Origin: Schaalia hyovaginalis
GTDB taxonomy: Bacteria > Actinomycetota > Actinomycetes > Actinomycetales > Actinomycetaceae
Direction of reading: 5' to 3'
Length of the DNA stretch: 64,000 bases
Assembly: GCF_014208035.1 (NCBI RefSeq)
Contig: NZ_JACHMK010000001.1
Span: 1,488,001-1,552,000, forward strand
How positions within the stretch are numbered: position 1 is the stretch's first letter; each line of letters opens with the position of its first letter. A program made the translations under genes and the position numbers. Below the pieces are notes generated by a model, which was given only the letters and a program-made list of their open reading frames with translations, did not search any database and was not told where the DNA came from. Below are positions 7,707-19,251 of the stretch, piece after piece.

Positions 7707-8405
7707 TCACGTCCACTGCGGGATCACGCCGTGAAGGATGTGGGCGGTCATCGAGCCGACCACGAGCCAGGGGCCCAGGGGCATCCGCGAACTGGTCCCC
7801 GCCGAACCGATGACCAGCCGCCAGACCGCGCCCAGCCCCGCGGCGATGACGGACATGAACACTCCGAAGACGGCGGCGGTGATGCCCTCGGTCCCGAGCA
7901 TCGCGCCCAGCACGGGGGCGAGCTTCACATCGCCGAAACCCACGCCGCCCGGCAATCGCGAGAGGAGCCACATGGGGACCGCCCAGATCGCGCCGCCCCA
8001 GGCGACGTCGGCGAGCACCGAGGTCGGCGAGTCCGAGACGAGGACCGCGCAAACGCATCCGATGGACACGCCGACGGCCATCGCCCCGGTGTAGGCGTTC
8101 GGCAGCTTGTGGGTGCGCACATCCGTCAGCGCCGACAGGGTTCCGATCATCGCGACGCTCACGAGGGCGGCGGCGGAAGGAGTCGAATGAGCCGCGATCA
8201 CGGCGAGGATGCCGATGAGCGCGGACATCCAGGTGATCTGGGTGCGCCTCAGGGGCGGCAATGTGGCCTCGATGAAGTAGCGCCTCTGAACGCGCCATCC
8301 CCTGAGCCACAGCCACCAGACGATGAGGATCCACGTCGCGAACCCGGAGAGCAGGCAGACGTCGCCGAGCAGCGGTGCGAGCAGCGCGAAGCCCCGTTCG
8401 TTCAT
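7707..8405 (-). CDS. Type IV prepilin peptidase (A24 family)
   Basis: Multi-span aspartic protease that cleaves leader peptides of type IV or Flp-type prepilins at the inner face of the membrane. It has about 6-7 hydrophobic segments. The two catalytic Asp motifs are TDVRTHKLPN and GVGFGDVKL, the latter being the A24 GxGD signature. At 232 residues it lacks the N-terminal Cys-rich methyltransferase domain of classical PilD, so it resembles the short TadV/archaeal-like form. ATG 8405 overlaps the aroE stop as ATGA; a GTG two codons upstream is an alternative. No pilin genes are in the window. Confidence 0.85.
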   Translation of the reverse strand: MNERGFALLAPLLGDVCLLSGFATWILIVWWLWLRGWRVQRRYFIEATLPPLRRTQITWMSALIGILAVIAAHSTPSAAALVSVAMIGTLSALTDVRTHKLPNAYTGAMAVGVSIGCVCAVLVSDSPTSVLADVAWGGAIWAVPMWLLSRLPGGVGFGDVKLAPVLGAMLGTEGITAAVFGVFMSVIAAGLGAVWRLVIGSAGTSSRMPLGPWLVVGSMTAHILHGVIPQWT

Positions 8406-9232
8406 CTCCACGGTTCGAGCGCCGCCTTCATTCGATCCAGGTCGGGATCCGATCCGGTCATGAGACGGACCTGGAGGGCGGCCTGATGGACGAGCATGTC
8501 GAGGCCGTGGGCGATCGCGGCGCCGCCGTTCTTAAAGGACTCCAGCAGCGGGGTCCGGCGGGGCGCGTAGACGACGTCGAGGAAGGCCCGCCGGCCCGTG
8601 GGGGCGATGGTGCGGGCGAAGTCATCGGCGACTCCGGCGGGAAGCGTGGAGACGACGACATCCGCGGCGTCGATCGCTCGGCGGACCGCGTCCCCGTCCC
8701 CCCACATCACCTGCTCGACGGCGACGCCGAGGCGGGAGGCCGCGGCGAGGATCGAGGCCGGGCCGCCGAATCGTCGCGCGGCCACGCTCAGGTCCGCAAC
8801 GCCCAGGGTGCCCAATGCGGCCAGTGCTGATGCGGCGGTTGCGCCCGAGCCGAGGACCAGAGCCCTGTGCGGAGTGATCCCGGCGGCTCCGACCGCCTCC
8901 CTCAGGGCCTCGGCGATGCCGTGGACATCGGTGTTGAAGCCCGTGAGGATCCCCGCGGAGGGGACGAGCGTGTTCACGGCCCCGACCGCGGCGCCGACGG
9001 GATCGACGGCGTCGCAGTAGTCGAGGACCGCGCGTTTGCACGGCATCGTGACCGACAGGCCGAGGCAGTCGTCATCGAGCGATGACAAGCGGGCGCCGAG
9101 GCCGTCGAGGCCGGTCTCGATCCGCTCGTACCTCCACTCGGCCGGCAGGCCGAGGCCGTCCCAGGCCGCTCGATGGAGGATCGGCGACAGGGAATGCGCG
9201 ATCGGCGAACCGATGACCGCGGCCCAGCGCAC
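8402..9232 (-). CDS. aroE: Shikimate dehydrogenase
   Basis: NADP-dependent reduction of 3-dehydroshikimate to shikimate in aromatic amino-acid and chorismate synthesis. The N-terminal substrate domain has GSPIAHSLSPILHR and SVTMPCK with the catalytic Lys. The GFNTD motif carries the catalytic Asp. The NADP Rossmann motif is a little degenerate (LGSGATAASALAAL), and the C-terminal GLDMLVHQAALQ is present. The 276-residue length is normal. It follows mltG by 3 bases and overlaps the prepilin peptidase by 4, so it belongs to the alaS-ruvX-mltG-aroE operon. Confidence 0.95.
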   Translation of the reverse strand: MRWAAVIGSPIAHSLSPILHRAAWDGLGLPAEWRYERIETGLDGLGARLSSLDDDCLGLSVTMPCKRAVLDYCDAVDPVGAAVGAVNTLVPSAGILTGFNTDVHGIAEALREAVGAAGITPHRALVLGSGATAASALAALGTLGVADLSVAARRFGGPASILAAASRLGVAVEQVMWGDGDAVRRAIDAADVVVSTLPAGVADDFARTIAPTGRRAFLDVVYAPRRTPLLESFKNGGAAIAHGLDMLVHQAALQVRLMTGSDPDLDRMKAALEPWR

Positions 9233-9235
9233 GCT

Positions 9236-10507
9236 TCAGCACTTCCCCGGGTTCGCCGTGCAGTAGGCCTTGAACTTCTCGACATTGGCCTCCTGCTCGG
9301 CATGGGTCTGAGCGAAGAGGGTCTCCCCCGTGTCGAGATCAACGGTCACGTAGTATAGCCACGGCCCCGATGCCGGGTTGATGACGGCCTCGATCGCGCT
9401 CTTGGCCGGCTGGGCGATGGGCGTGGGCGGCAGTCCCTTGTACAGGTAGGTGTTGTAGGGATTCTCGTCGGCGAGATCATCCACCGTCGGCACTCCGCCG
9501 GTCTTCCCGACGCCGTAGAGCACCGTGGAATCCATCTGGAGGAGCCCCTTGGTCTCGCCCTCCGAATCGGCGAGCCTGTTCTCGATGACTCGGGCGACCT
9601 TCGGCAGGTATTCGTCGATGTTGACTTCGCGTTCGAGGATCGACGCCTTGATGAGAACGGCCTGGCGATCCGCGACCGCGACGCCCAGGGCGTCGAGCTC
9701 GGCGACCGTCTTCGCGACCATTTGGCCCAGCAAAGTCGCGGGCGTGTCGGTCGAGGCGAGTTCGTAGGATCCGGGGGCCAGCCAGCCCTCGGCGTTGCCG
9801 CCCGCTTCGGCCGGGAGGCCGATGGCCGCGGAGTCGGCCAGCGCCGAGTCGACCTCCTCCTGAGTGAAGTCGGTGACGGCGACGATGCGCTCGACGATCT
9901 GCGCCGCGGTCTGCCCCGGCGCGACGGTCACCGTGTTCTCCGAACGGTTCGCGTCGTCGAGCAGGGCCGCGACTGCCTCCGAAGCGCTCATCTTCAGTTT
10001 GAGCGTGTAGGTGCCCGGACGGATCGAGGTCGACGCCTTATTCGCGTTGAAGGCGCGGGTGAAGGCGTCGAGGGATTTGACGACGCCCGCGTTCACGAGG
10101 GTCTGGCCGATCTCCACGCCGGATTGTCCGACATCCACCGTCACTTCGACGCTGCCCTCGCCCGGTCCCGGGTAGTCGTCGGCCAGGTGGGCCGATTGAG
10201 AGCTCGAATCCATCACTTGGTTGATCGCGAACCATCCGGCGCCTCCGAGGAGGACGAGGACGAGGAGGATCACGAAAGCGGATCGGATCCGCCGGTTCCT
10301 CCGACGCCGCTTCACGCGGAGGCGTTCGTGCTCCAACCTCCGTGAGCGCATTCCCGTGGTCTCGAGGCCCACCGCATCGGGGGCTTGAACGGCGCCGTCC
10401 GCCCTCGGCGCGCGCCGGGGCGCCTCGTTGCGCGAGCCTGCGTGAGCGCCGTGGGAGTGGATCTCACGGCGAGGTTTGAACGGGGGCCTCGGGGGCGGCG
10501 TCGTCAT
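9236..10507 (-). CDS. mltG: Endolytic transglycosylase MltG
   Basis: Membrane-anchored murein transglycosylase that cuts nascent glycan strands and sets their length. It has a long basic cytoplasmic N-terminus (about residues 1-80, RRLEHERLRVKRRRRNRR), one transmembrane helix (about 84-104, SAFVILLVLVLLGGAGWFAI), a LysM-like region and the YceG catalytic domain. The catalytic Glu is in KASILEREVNIDEYLPKVA; the later GLLQMDSTVLYGVG and YNTYLYKGLPPTPI are also family hallmarks. It overlaps the ruvX stop by 4 bases. Confidence 0.95.
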   Translation of the reverse strand: MTTPPPRPPFKPRREIHSHGAHAGSRNEAPRRAPRADGAVQAPDAVGLETTGMRSRRLEHERLRVKRRRRNRRIRSAFVILLVLVLLGGAGWFAINQVMDSSSQSAHLADDYPGPGEGSVEVTVDVGQSGVEIGQTLVNAGVVKSLDAFTRAFNANKASTSIRPGTYTLKLKMSASEAVAALLDDANRSENTVTVAPGQTAAQIVERIVAVTDFTQEEVDSALADSAAIGLPAEAGGNAEGWLAPGSYELASTDTPATLLGQMVAKTVAELDALGVAVADRQAVLIKASILEREVNIDEYLPKVARVIENRLADSEGETKGLLQMDSTVLYGVGKTGGVPTVDDLADENPYNTYLYKGLPPTPIAQPAKSAIEAVINPASGPWLYYVTVDLDTGETLFAQTHAEQEANVEKFKAYCTANPGKC

Positions 10508-10982
10508 GAACGGTCGTTCCCTTCCTTCGTGATCTCGATACCGGGAGCACGCCCCGACATCCGCTCTTCGTCGAGCGCAAGTTCAAGGATGATCTGTGCG
10601 GCCACCTGATCGATGACCTGCCGGTGCTCCCTCTCCGGGATCCCGGACTGCCGGAGCCGGGCGTGCGCCTGGTTCGAGCTCAGCCTCTCATCGACGAGGG
10701 CGACGCGAACGCCCGGACGCTCCGCCTTGATGCGGCGCGCGTACTTGCGGGCCCCCTTCGCCGACACGCCCTCGCCCCCCTTGAGGTGGCGGGGCAGGCC
10801 GACGATCACCTCGAAGGCGTCGAATGCGTCGATGATGCGGCAGATGTCGCCGATGTCCGACCAGTCGTCGCGCCTAAGAACCGTCTCGACGGGCACGGCG
10901 AGGATCCCCTCAGGGTCGGAGCGCGATACCCCGACCCTGACGGTCCCCACATCGACACCGAGTCGAACTCCCCGGCGAAGGG

Positions 10983-10986
<4 letters not shown>
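10504..10986 (-). CDS. ruvX: Putative Holliday junction resolvase RuvX/YqgF
   Basis: RNase H-fold nuclease family involved in 16S rRNA 5'-end processing and anti-termination, once proposed as an alternative Holliday resolvase. In 160 residues it has the first acidic motif LGVDVGTVRVGVSRSD, the conserved GLPRHLKGGEG, the middle acidic DERLSS, and the C-terminal HRQVIDQVAAQIIL with the last Asp. It overlaps alaS and mltG by 4 bases each, a tight operon shared with many actinobacteria. Confidence 0.93.
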
Positions 10987-13682
<2,696 letters not shown>

Positions 13683-13746
13683 GGGTCCTCATCGTAGTCG
13701 GGTCGGGCCGCGACGAGCACATCGCCGGCGCGACGGTGGAATATGG

Positions 13747-13777
13747 CGGACCCCGGGAACCGAGTTCCCGGGGTCCG
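13747..13777 (-). terminator. rpsD terminator hairpin
   Basis: A perfect 14-bp stem (13747-13760 with 13764-13777) and a 3-base loop, 12 bases past the rpsD stop and just before the alaS start region. The T run is poor. Confidence 0.7.
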
Positions 13778-13788
13778 TAGAGTCGGAA

Positions 13789-14412
13789 TCAGCGCGAGTA
13801 GTGCTCGACGACCATCTGGACATCGACCGTGACGGGCACCTCGGCGCGCTTCGGACGGCGCACGAGGGTGGCCTTGAGACGCTCGAGCTCGACATCGAGG
13901 TACTCGGGAACGGCGGGGAGGACATCGCGGTGGATGCCCTGCGCGGCGATCTCGAAGGGGACCGTCGTCTGCGACTTCGGCTTGACCTGGATCGTCTGGC
14001 CCGGCTTCACGCGGAAGGAGGGGCGGTCGACGATCTTGCCGTCGACGAGGATGTGACGGTGGACGACGAACTGGCGGGCCTGCTGGATGGTGCGGGCGAA
14101 GCCCGCACGCAGGACGAGGGCGTCGAGGCGCATCTCGAGGAGCTCGACCAGGTTCTCACCGGTCAGGCCGGCGGTGCGGCGGGCCTCCTCGAAGGCGCGG
14201 CGCAGCTGGGCCTCGCGGATGCCGTACTGGGCGCGCAGACGCTGCTTCTCCTTGAGGCGGACGGCGTAGTCGGAATCCTGCCGACGGCGCGAACGGCCGT
14301 GCTCGCCCGGTCCGTAGGGGCGCTTCTCGAAGTAGCGGACGGCCTTCGGGGTCAGGGCGAGGCCGAGGGCGCGCGACTCGCGCACCTGCTTGCGGGAACG
14401 GTTCTGAGCCAT
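13789..14412 (-). CDS. rpsD: 30S ribosomal protein S4
   Basis: Primary 16S rRNA-binding protein of the 30S body. The 207 residues include the basic N-terminal region (RPYGPGEHGRSRRRQ, a form without zinc Cys residues), the YAVRLKEKQRLRAQYGI helix, and the S4 RNA-binding domain (RLDALVLRAGFARTIQQARQ, then HILVDGKIVDRPSFRVKPG). It stands alone between alaS and rarA rather than in the rpsM-rpsK-rpoA operon, an arrangement known in other actinobacteria. The 126 bases upstream (14413-14538) contain GC-rich partial repeats but no clear regulatory structure. Confidence 0.96.
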   Translation of the reverse strand: MAQNRSRKQVRESRALGLALTPKAVRYFEKRPYGPGEHGRSRRRQDSDYAVRLKEKQRLRAQYGIREAQLRRAFEEARRTAGLTGENLVELLEMRLDALVLRAGFARTIQQARQFVVHRHILVDGKIVDRPSFRVKPGQTIQVKPKSQTTVPFEIAAQGIHRDVLPAVPEYLDVELERLKATLVRRPKRAEVPVTVDVQMVVEHYSR

Positions 14413-14538
14413 TTCCTCTGTCTTTCCTGTTTCTCATGTCATGGCCCGGGCGGATTCCCGGACCACGGGGCCGACTCCCGGAACGGGGTGTTCCATCGGC
14501 TAAGGCCCCAGGGGTGCCGCAACGGCAACCCGAGCAGT

Positions 14539-15888
14539 CTAGCGCATGGCGAGGAGCTCGCGAAGCGCGGCGAGCCTCTTCGTGAGCAGCGCCTCATGCC
14601 CGTTGGCACTCGGCCGGTAGTAGCGGGCGCCCTCGAGGTCGTCGGGCAGGTACTGCTGGGCGGCGACGTGGTGCGGGGCGTCGTGGGCGTACAGGTATTC
14701 GCTCCCGTGCCCCAGGCGCTTCGCCCCCGCATAGTGCGCATCGCGCAGATGCTTGGGGACCGGGCCCCCCTTGCCGGCGCGCAGATCCGCGATGGCCTCG
14801 TCGATCGCGAGATAGGCGGCGTTCGACTTCGGCGCCGTGGCCACCGCGATCACCGCTTCGGCGAGGATGATCCGGGCCTCGGGCATCCCGATGAGGGCCA
14901 CGGCCTGCGCTGCCGCGACCGTTGTGGACAGGACTTCGGGGGCCGCCATGCCCACGTCCTCCGCAGCGCAGATCATGACGCGCCGCGCGATGAAACGGGG
15001 GTCCTCGCCCATCTCGAGCATGCGGGCGAGGTAGTGGATCGCGGCGTCCGCGTCCGATCCCCTCATCGATTTGATGAAGGCCGAGGCGACGTCGTAGTGC
15101 TGGTCCCGGTCCCAGGCGACCAGGGCCGTATTCGCCGCCATCTCGATGTGCGAGGCATTGATGATCGCGGATGAGGTGTCCGCCGCGGCCCCTGCGGCCG
15201 CCTCGAGAAGCGTGAGGGACTTGCGCGCATCGGAGCCGGCCAAACGGATGAGCGCGTCCTTCGCCTCCTCTTCGATTCCGAAGGCGCCGCGAAGGCCGCG
15301 TTCGTCGTCGAGGGCCCGATCGATGAGGGTTCCGATCGCGTCTTCGTCCAGGGGCTCGAGGACGAGGAGGAGCGATCGCGACAGGAGCGGCGGGATGACA
15401 GAGAAGGAGGGGTTCTCGGTCGTCGCCGCGATGAGGGTGACCCACTGGTTCTCGACGGCGGGCAGGAGTCCGTCCTGCTGGGACTTCGAGAAGCGGTGCA
15501 CTTCGTCGATGAACAGGACCGTCTGCTCGCCCGTGGTCGCGGTGCGTCGTCTCGCAGCGCTGACGACGTCGCGGATGTCCTTGACTCCGGACGAGACGGC
15601 GGAGAGCTCCTCGAAGCGGCGCCCTTCGGCACGAGCGACGAGATAGGCCAGGGTGGTCTTGCCCGTTCCGGGAGGGCCCCACAGAACGAGGGAGGAGCCC
15701 TGCGGCGCTCCGCGCTTGGCGCCCTCGAGCAAGCGCCTCAGGGGCGAGCCCTCGGCGAGAACGGCCTCTTGACCGACGACTTCGGCGATCGTGCGGGGGC
15801 GCATCCTGACCGCGAGGGGCGCATTCGGATCGAAGGAGGGCGTGCCGAGGGCATCGAGGCTCTGAGCCTCGAACAGGTCCATGCTCAC
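14539..15888 (-). CDS. rarA: Replication-associated recombination protein A (RarA/MgsA AAA+ ATPase)
   Basis: AAA+ clamp-loader-like ATPase acting at stalled forks. It has Walker A GPPGTGKTTLAYLVARAEG, Walker B FIDEVHRFSK, sensor 1 AATTENPSF, and the arginine-finger segment PPLLSRSLLL. The C-terminal tetramerisation domain carries MRGSDADAAIHYLARML and PKHLRDAHYAGAKRLGHG. The 449-residue length is typical. Its 5' end overlaps the stop of the secreted protein upstream by 4 bases, so the two are likely co-transcribed. Confidence 0.95.
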   Translation of the reverse strand: MSMDLFEAQSLDALGTPSFDPNAPLAVRMRPRTIAEVVGQEAVLAEGSPLRRLLEGAKRGAPQGSSLVLWGPPGTGKTTLAYLVARAEGRRFEELSAVSSGVKDIRDVVSAARRRTATTGEQTVLFIDEVHRFSKSQQDGLLPAVENQWVTLIAATTENPSFSVIPPLLSRSLLLVLEPLDEDAIGTLIDRALDDERGLRGAFGIEEEAKDALIRLAGSDARKSLTLLEAAAGAAADTSSAIINASHIEMAANTALVAWDRDQHYDVASAFIKSMRGSDADAAIHYLARMLEMGEDPRFIARRVMICAAEDVGMAAPEVLSTTVAAAQAVALIGMPEARIILAEAVIAVATAPKSNAAYLAIDEAIADLRAGKGGPVPKHLRDAHYAGAKRLGHGSEYLYAHDAPHHVAAQQYLPDDLEGARYYRPSANGHEALLTKRLAALRELLAMR

Positions 15889-16949
15889 AGCTCCGGCTTC
15901 GCGTTCGCCGATCTCAGGACGTGCGTGATCACGGCGGCGGAGACCAGGACGAGGACGCTCCCTGCGGCCACCACCGAACCGGTAAGAGCGGTGAGCGACT
16001 GCGCAACCGCATCGGAGGTGGTCTGGGCCTCGTGCGCCCGGAGCGCCGAGGAGTTCGACGTGCGGACCTGGGAGTTCAGGAGTCGACGGGCCGGTTCGGA
16101 CAGCTTCGCGGGCTCCACGCTCACGGGCGGCGCGGGGAGGGTCTGGCGCCCGGAGGAGGAGCGGGACGGAGCCGGTTCGGACGCGGCGCGAGCGGAGTCC
16201 GCCCGGATCTGAGCGCCGGTGTTCGACGAGGGGGCGGGCTCCTGGAGCGGCGCCTCCTCCTCTTCGGGCGTTTCTTCCTCTTCAGCCGGCTCCTGGACGG
16301 CGTCGCCCCGGGGCGCGGGCTCGTCCTCCCCCTGGACTGCGGGAGGCGACTGAGGAGCGTCCTCGCCGCCGTTCGGCGCCTCGGGCGCGGCTTCAGGCTC
16401 CTTCGGTCGATCGGGGTTCTCCAGAACGCCGGCGTAGAAGCGCCTGGTGCACGCGCTGAGACCCGGTGCGTCGTAGGAGACCTCGAAGACGTGCACATCG
16501 CCGGGTCGCCAGCCGATGCCCGACGCCGAGTTCTGCGCGTTCGGTATCTCGGCGACGATTGCGAAACCGCCGGTATCGGGAAGTGAGGAGCCGTACGCCC
16601 AGATCGTCGGGGCGAGCGCTGCGCCCGCCTCGTCGACGAGGGGTTCGCGCCGCTCTTCGGGCCCCTCCGATGATGAGGGATCGATGCGGACGATCACCGC
16701 GACGGGTTCGCCGATGGCCTTTTGGCAGCCCGAGAGCCTGAGGGTGAAGGAGCTCGCGCCCTCGTACTTGAAGGCGGGCGTATCGGCCGTGCGCCCGTCG
16801 CCCCGAACGACTGCGTTCGACACCGGGCTCGGCGCGATCTGGGTCGCCTGAGCGGCGGAGAATCCGAGGGCGAACACGGTGAGGATCATCGCGAGCACGG
16901 CGAGGACGCGCACGGGCGCAACGCCCCGCAAACGGCCCGCTCGTGGCAT
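15885..16949 (-). CDS. Secreted, C-terminally membrane-anchored protein, function unknown
   Basis: 354 residues with an N-terminal signal sequence (about 12-36, VRVLAVLAMILTVFALGFSA) and likely cleavage after AQA. A folded domain of about 150 residues contains two Cys that could form a disulfide (RLSGCQKAI and LSACTRRFY). A low-complexity Pro/Glu-rich stalk follows (about 180-260), and a C-terminal transmembrane helix (about 322-343) precedes a short basic tail. No LPXTG motif is present. The layout is that of a cell-envelope protein holding its N-domain away from the membrane. It overlaps rarA by 4 bases. I do not recognise the domain. Confidence 0.8.
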   Translation of the reverse strand: MPRAGRLRGVAPVRVLAVLAMILTVFALGFSAAQATQIAPSPVSNAVVRGDGRTADTPAFKYEGASSFTLRLSGCQKAIGEPVAVIVRIDPSSSEGPEERREPLVDEAGAALAPTIWAYGSSLPDTGGFAIVAEIPNAQNSASGIGWRPGDVHVFEVSYDAPGLSACTRRFYAGVLENPDRPKEPEAAPEAPNGGEDAPQSPPAVQGEDEPAPRGDAVQEPAEEEETPEEEEAPLQEPAPSSNTGAQIRADSARAASEPAPSRSSSGRQTLPAPPVSVEPAKLSEPARRLLNSQVRTSNSSALRAHEAQTTSDAVAQSLTALTGSVVAAGSVLVLVSAAVITHVLRSANAKPEL

Positions 16950-17032
16950 CTCATCCTCTCCTGCCCCGCATCCGCGAGGCGCACCAGTGACTCAGCGTAT
17001 CAGCCGTCGGGGAGCGCGGGCAGTGGGAATGG

Positions 17033-17650
17033 TTACTCGAAGAGCGAATAGTCGCCCGCCCCGCGCCTGGCGATGCGCCCCGCCCCGTCCGTGTAGTCGA
17101 CCACGGTGGTGGCGCCGGCCGTGCCCACGGGACCGACGATGACGAGGTCGATGAGCGAGCCGATCCGATCATCGACCTCGAAGCCGTCGATCAGGGGATC
17201 CTCATCCCCGGGCATGATGAGCGTCGAGCACAGCAGCGGTTCGCCGAGCTCCGCCACGATCGCCTGGGTGATGACGTGATCGGGGATCCTCACTCCGACC
17301 GTGTGCTTCTTCTTGTTCAGCGTCATGCGGGGCACTTCCTTCGTGCCCGGGAGGATGAAGGTGTACGGGCCGGGCGTGAGGGCCTTGATCGTCCGGAACT
17401 GGGAGTTGTCCACGATGACGAGTTCGCCGAGCTGGGCGAAGGAGTGGCACAGGAGCGAGAAGTTGTGCTTGTCGTCCAGCTTGCGGATCTGCCGGATCGC
17501 ATCCATTCCGGCCTTGTTCCCGAGGGCGCAGGCGATCGCGTAACCGGAATCGGTCGGCAGCGCGATCACTCCCCCTTTCCGAATCAGGTCGACAGCCCTG
17601 GTGACGAATCGGGCCTGCGGGTTCTCCGGGTGCATCTCCACGTACGACAT
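17033..17650 (-). CDS. yciO: YciO-type Sua5/YrdC/YwlC family protein
   Basis: A 205-residue YrdC-fold protein closer to E. coli YciO than to the tRNA-modifying TsaC. It opens SYVEMHPENPQARF, matching the HPxNPQxR start of YciO. It also has KGGVIALPTDSGYAIAC, KHNFSLLCHSF, ALTPGPYTFILPGTKEVPR and TVVDYTDGAGRIARRGAGD. The YrdC fold binds ATP and nucleic acid; YciO's biological role is poorly defined. I chose ATG 17650, 19 bases after the stop of the membrane-protein gene, because the upstream in-frame sequence overlaps that gene. Confidence 0.88.
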   Translation of the reverse strand: MSYVEMHPENPQARFVTRAVDLIRKGGVIALPTDSGYAIACALGNKAGMDAIRQIRKLDDKHNFSLLCHSFAQLGELVIVDNSQFRTIKALTPGPYTFILPGTKEVPRMTLNKKKHTVGVRIPDHVITQAIVAELGEPLLCSTLIMPGDEDPLIDGFEVDDRIGSLIDLVIVGPVGTAGATTVVDYTDGAGRIARRGAGDYSLFE

Positions 17651-17669
17651 GCCTCTATTGTGTCCCACC

Positions 17670-19205
17670 TCACGGATTCGCGCCGGTGAACGCGCGGTCA
17701 TTACCCCGAGCTTCAGCGCATCCCGTCTTCGGCTCGTCGCTGACGAGTCTCTTCGCACTCCATGCGCGCACCAGCAGAATGAGCGCTCCCAACGGGACGA
17801 AGAAGGACGCCAGTCCGAAGAAGACCAAGAGCGCGGCGAAGTACCAGGCGAGCGCGACGAGGAGGGCGACGAGGACCCGGATCGCCCTTCGACGCGGAAT
17901 GTAGCGCTCGACCAGCCAGACGACGCCGGGAAGGCCGACGATGAACATCGCAGTCGCGATGATGTCGAAGCCCTTGGGATCGGTGAAGAAGGGCAGGGTC
18001 TTCGCTGCGCGCCACAGAGCCCCACCGATACTTGTGCCGCTCATGACGAGGAGCCAGACGAGCCCCCACGCCGCGGAGAGGAACACCGCCGGACCCCAGA
18101 TGCTCGCGAGCGAATGGCGCCCGAGCGCCGAGTCGACGCTGGCCCATGCCACGAACAGGACGATCGGGGAGAGGAGCAGGACGATCCGGCCGATGAAGAG
18201 GAACGCCTGGTCCCAGGGCCCTCCGGCGCCACCCTCTCCTGCGACGAGGCTCGACAGGCCGGGAAGGAATCCGAGGAGGTCTGTCCACGAGGCGAGGACG
18301 AGGGCGAGGACGGCTCCGAGCGTTGCGAGGATCCTCACGTGCATCGGGAGGGACTCGAATCGGCGCGATGAGATGCTCGGCTTGCGTCTTTCCTGCCCGT
18401 TCGCCGCCGGCGATGAATCGCCGCTCGGGAAGCGCACCACGAGGGCGACGACGATCGCAGCCGCGAGAGCCGCGGCATCGATCACGAACCAGCCGATGAC
18501 GAAGGCTTCGAGCCCGATCGCGATCGCCCCGATGGGCGCCCCGAGGGCGAGCCCGATGATCCAGCGCACCGCCCTGTGCGCTACGGCGCCCTCGAGAATC
18601 TCGTCGACCGCGAAGGCGAGCGTCACGGCCATCACGAGCACCATCGCCCATACGCCGATCACGCCGACGGCCTCGAAGAGGACTCGATCCTGAGCGCCCC
18701 GCGTTTCCTCGAGGATCAGTCGAATAGCGCCGGCGAGCCACCCGCAGGCGAAGGAGGCGCTCGCGCCGACGACGAATCCGAGGGCCCGAGGAGGGGACAG
18801 CCTGCCCCTCACGCGCATGAGGGCGGCGATCGCCAGCAGGGAGACGAAGGGCACGACGAGACCCCCCATCGCGGTTTCGACCAGCAGGTAGGCCCCGCGA
18901 TGCGCCTCCATCACTCTCGTCAACGTTCCCGCGTCGAATCCGGGAAGGAGGCCGGTGTAGAGCCACTGATGCACGATCGCCAGAAGACACCCCAGGGCCG
19001 CCGCGGCGAGCGCGACCCCGAGCGTCAGCCGACTCCCCCAGCCGTGGACGATCGCCGAGCGCACGAGCGCCCCGTCCGGCCGTTCGAGACCACGAGCCCG
19101 AGCGTCCTCGAGAAGCGTCGTGAGGAACTCCTCACCCTTGTCCTCACGCCAGCGCTTCGGGTAGAAGCGCAGGAGCCGGGCGAAAGCCCCTTCGTTCAGC
19201 GGCAT
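17670..19205 (-). CDS. Multi-span membrane protein encoded after a PadR regulator
   Basis: 511 residues. The N-terminal cytoplasmic segment (LLRFYPKRWREDKGEEFLTTLLEDA) is a motif common at the start of actinobacterial permease-like proteins coded beside PadR regulators. About ten or more hydrophobic helices follow in two blocks (about residues 60-260 and 285-490), separated by a polar loop (SGDSSPAANGQERRK). No transporter signature is recognised. ATG 19205 is preferred: AAAGGGG lies about 9 bases upstream, while the alternative ATG 19214 touches it. The spacing of 46 bases from padR suggests it is the regulated partner, perhaps an envelope-stress or drug-response membrane protein. Confidence 0.75.
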   Translation of the reverse strand: MPLNEGAFARLLRFYPKRWREDKGEEFLTTLLEDARARGLERPDGALVRSAIVHGWGSRLTLGVALAAAALGCLLAIVHQWLYTGLLPGFDAGTLTRVMEAHRGAYLLVETAMGGLVVPFVSLLAIAALMRVRGRLSPPRALGFVVGASASFACGWLAGAIRLILEETRGAQDRVLFEAVGVIGVWAMVLVMAVTLAFAVDEILEGAVAHRAVRWIIGLALGAPIGAIAIGLEAFVIGWFVIDAAALAAAIVVALVVRFPSGDSSPAANGQERRKPSISSRRFESLPMHVRILATLGAVLALVLASWTDLLGFLPGLSSLVAGEGGAGGPWDQAFLFIGRIVLLLSPIVLFVAWASVDSALGRHSLASIWGPAVFLSAAWGLVWLLVMSGTSIGGALWRAAKTLPFFTDPKGFDIIATAMFIVGLPGVVWLVERYIPRRRAIRVLVALLVALAWYFAALLVFFGLASFFVPLGALILLVRAWSAKRLVSDEPKTGCAEARGNDRAFTGANP

Positions 19206-19251
19206 GCCCCTCATCCCCTTTCTTCGATCTCACGGAACGCCGGAACGCGGG

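Noticed and set aside
17651-18025. 125-codon upstream extension of yciO
   Set aside because: It overlaps the membrane-protein gene in another frame; homology to YciO starts exactly at ATG 17650.
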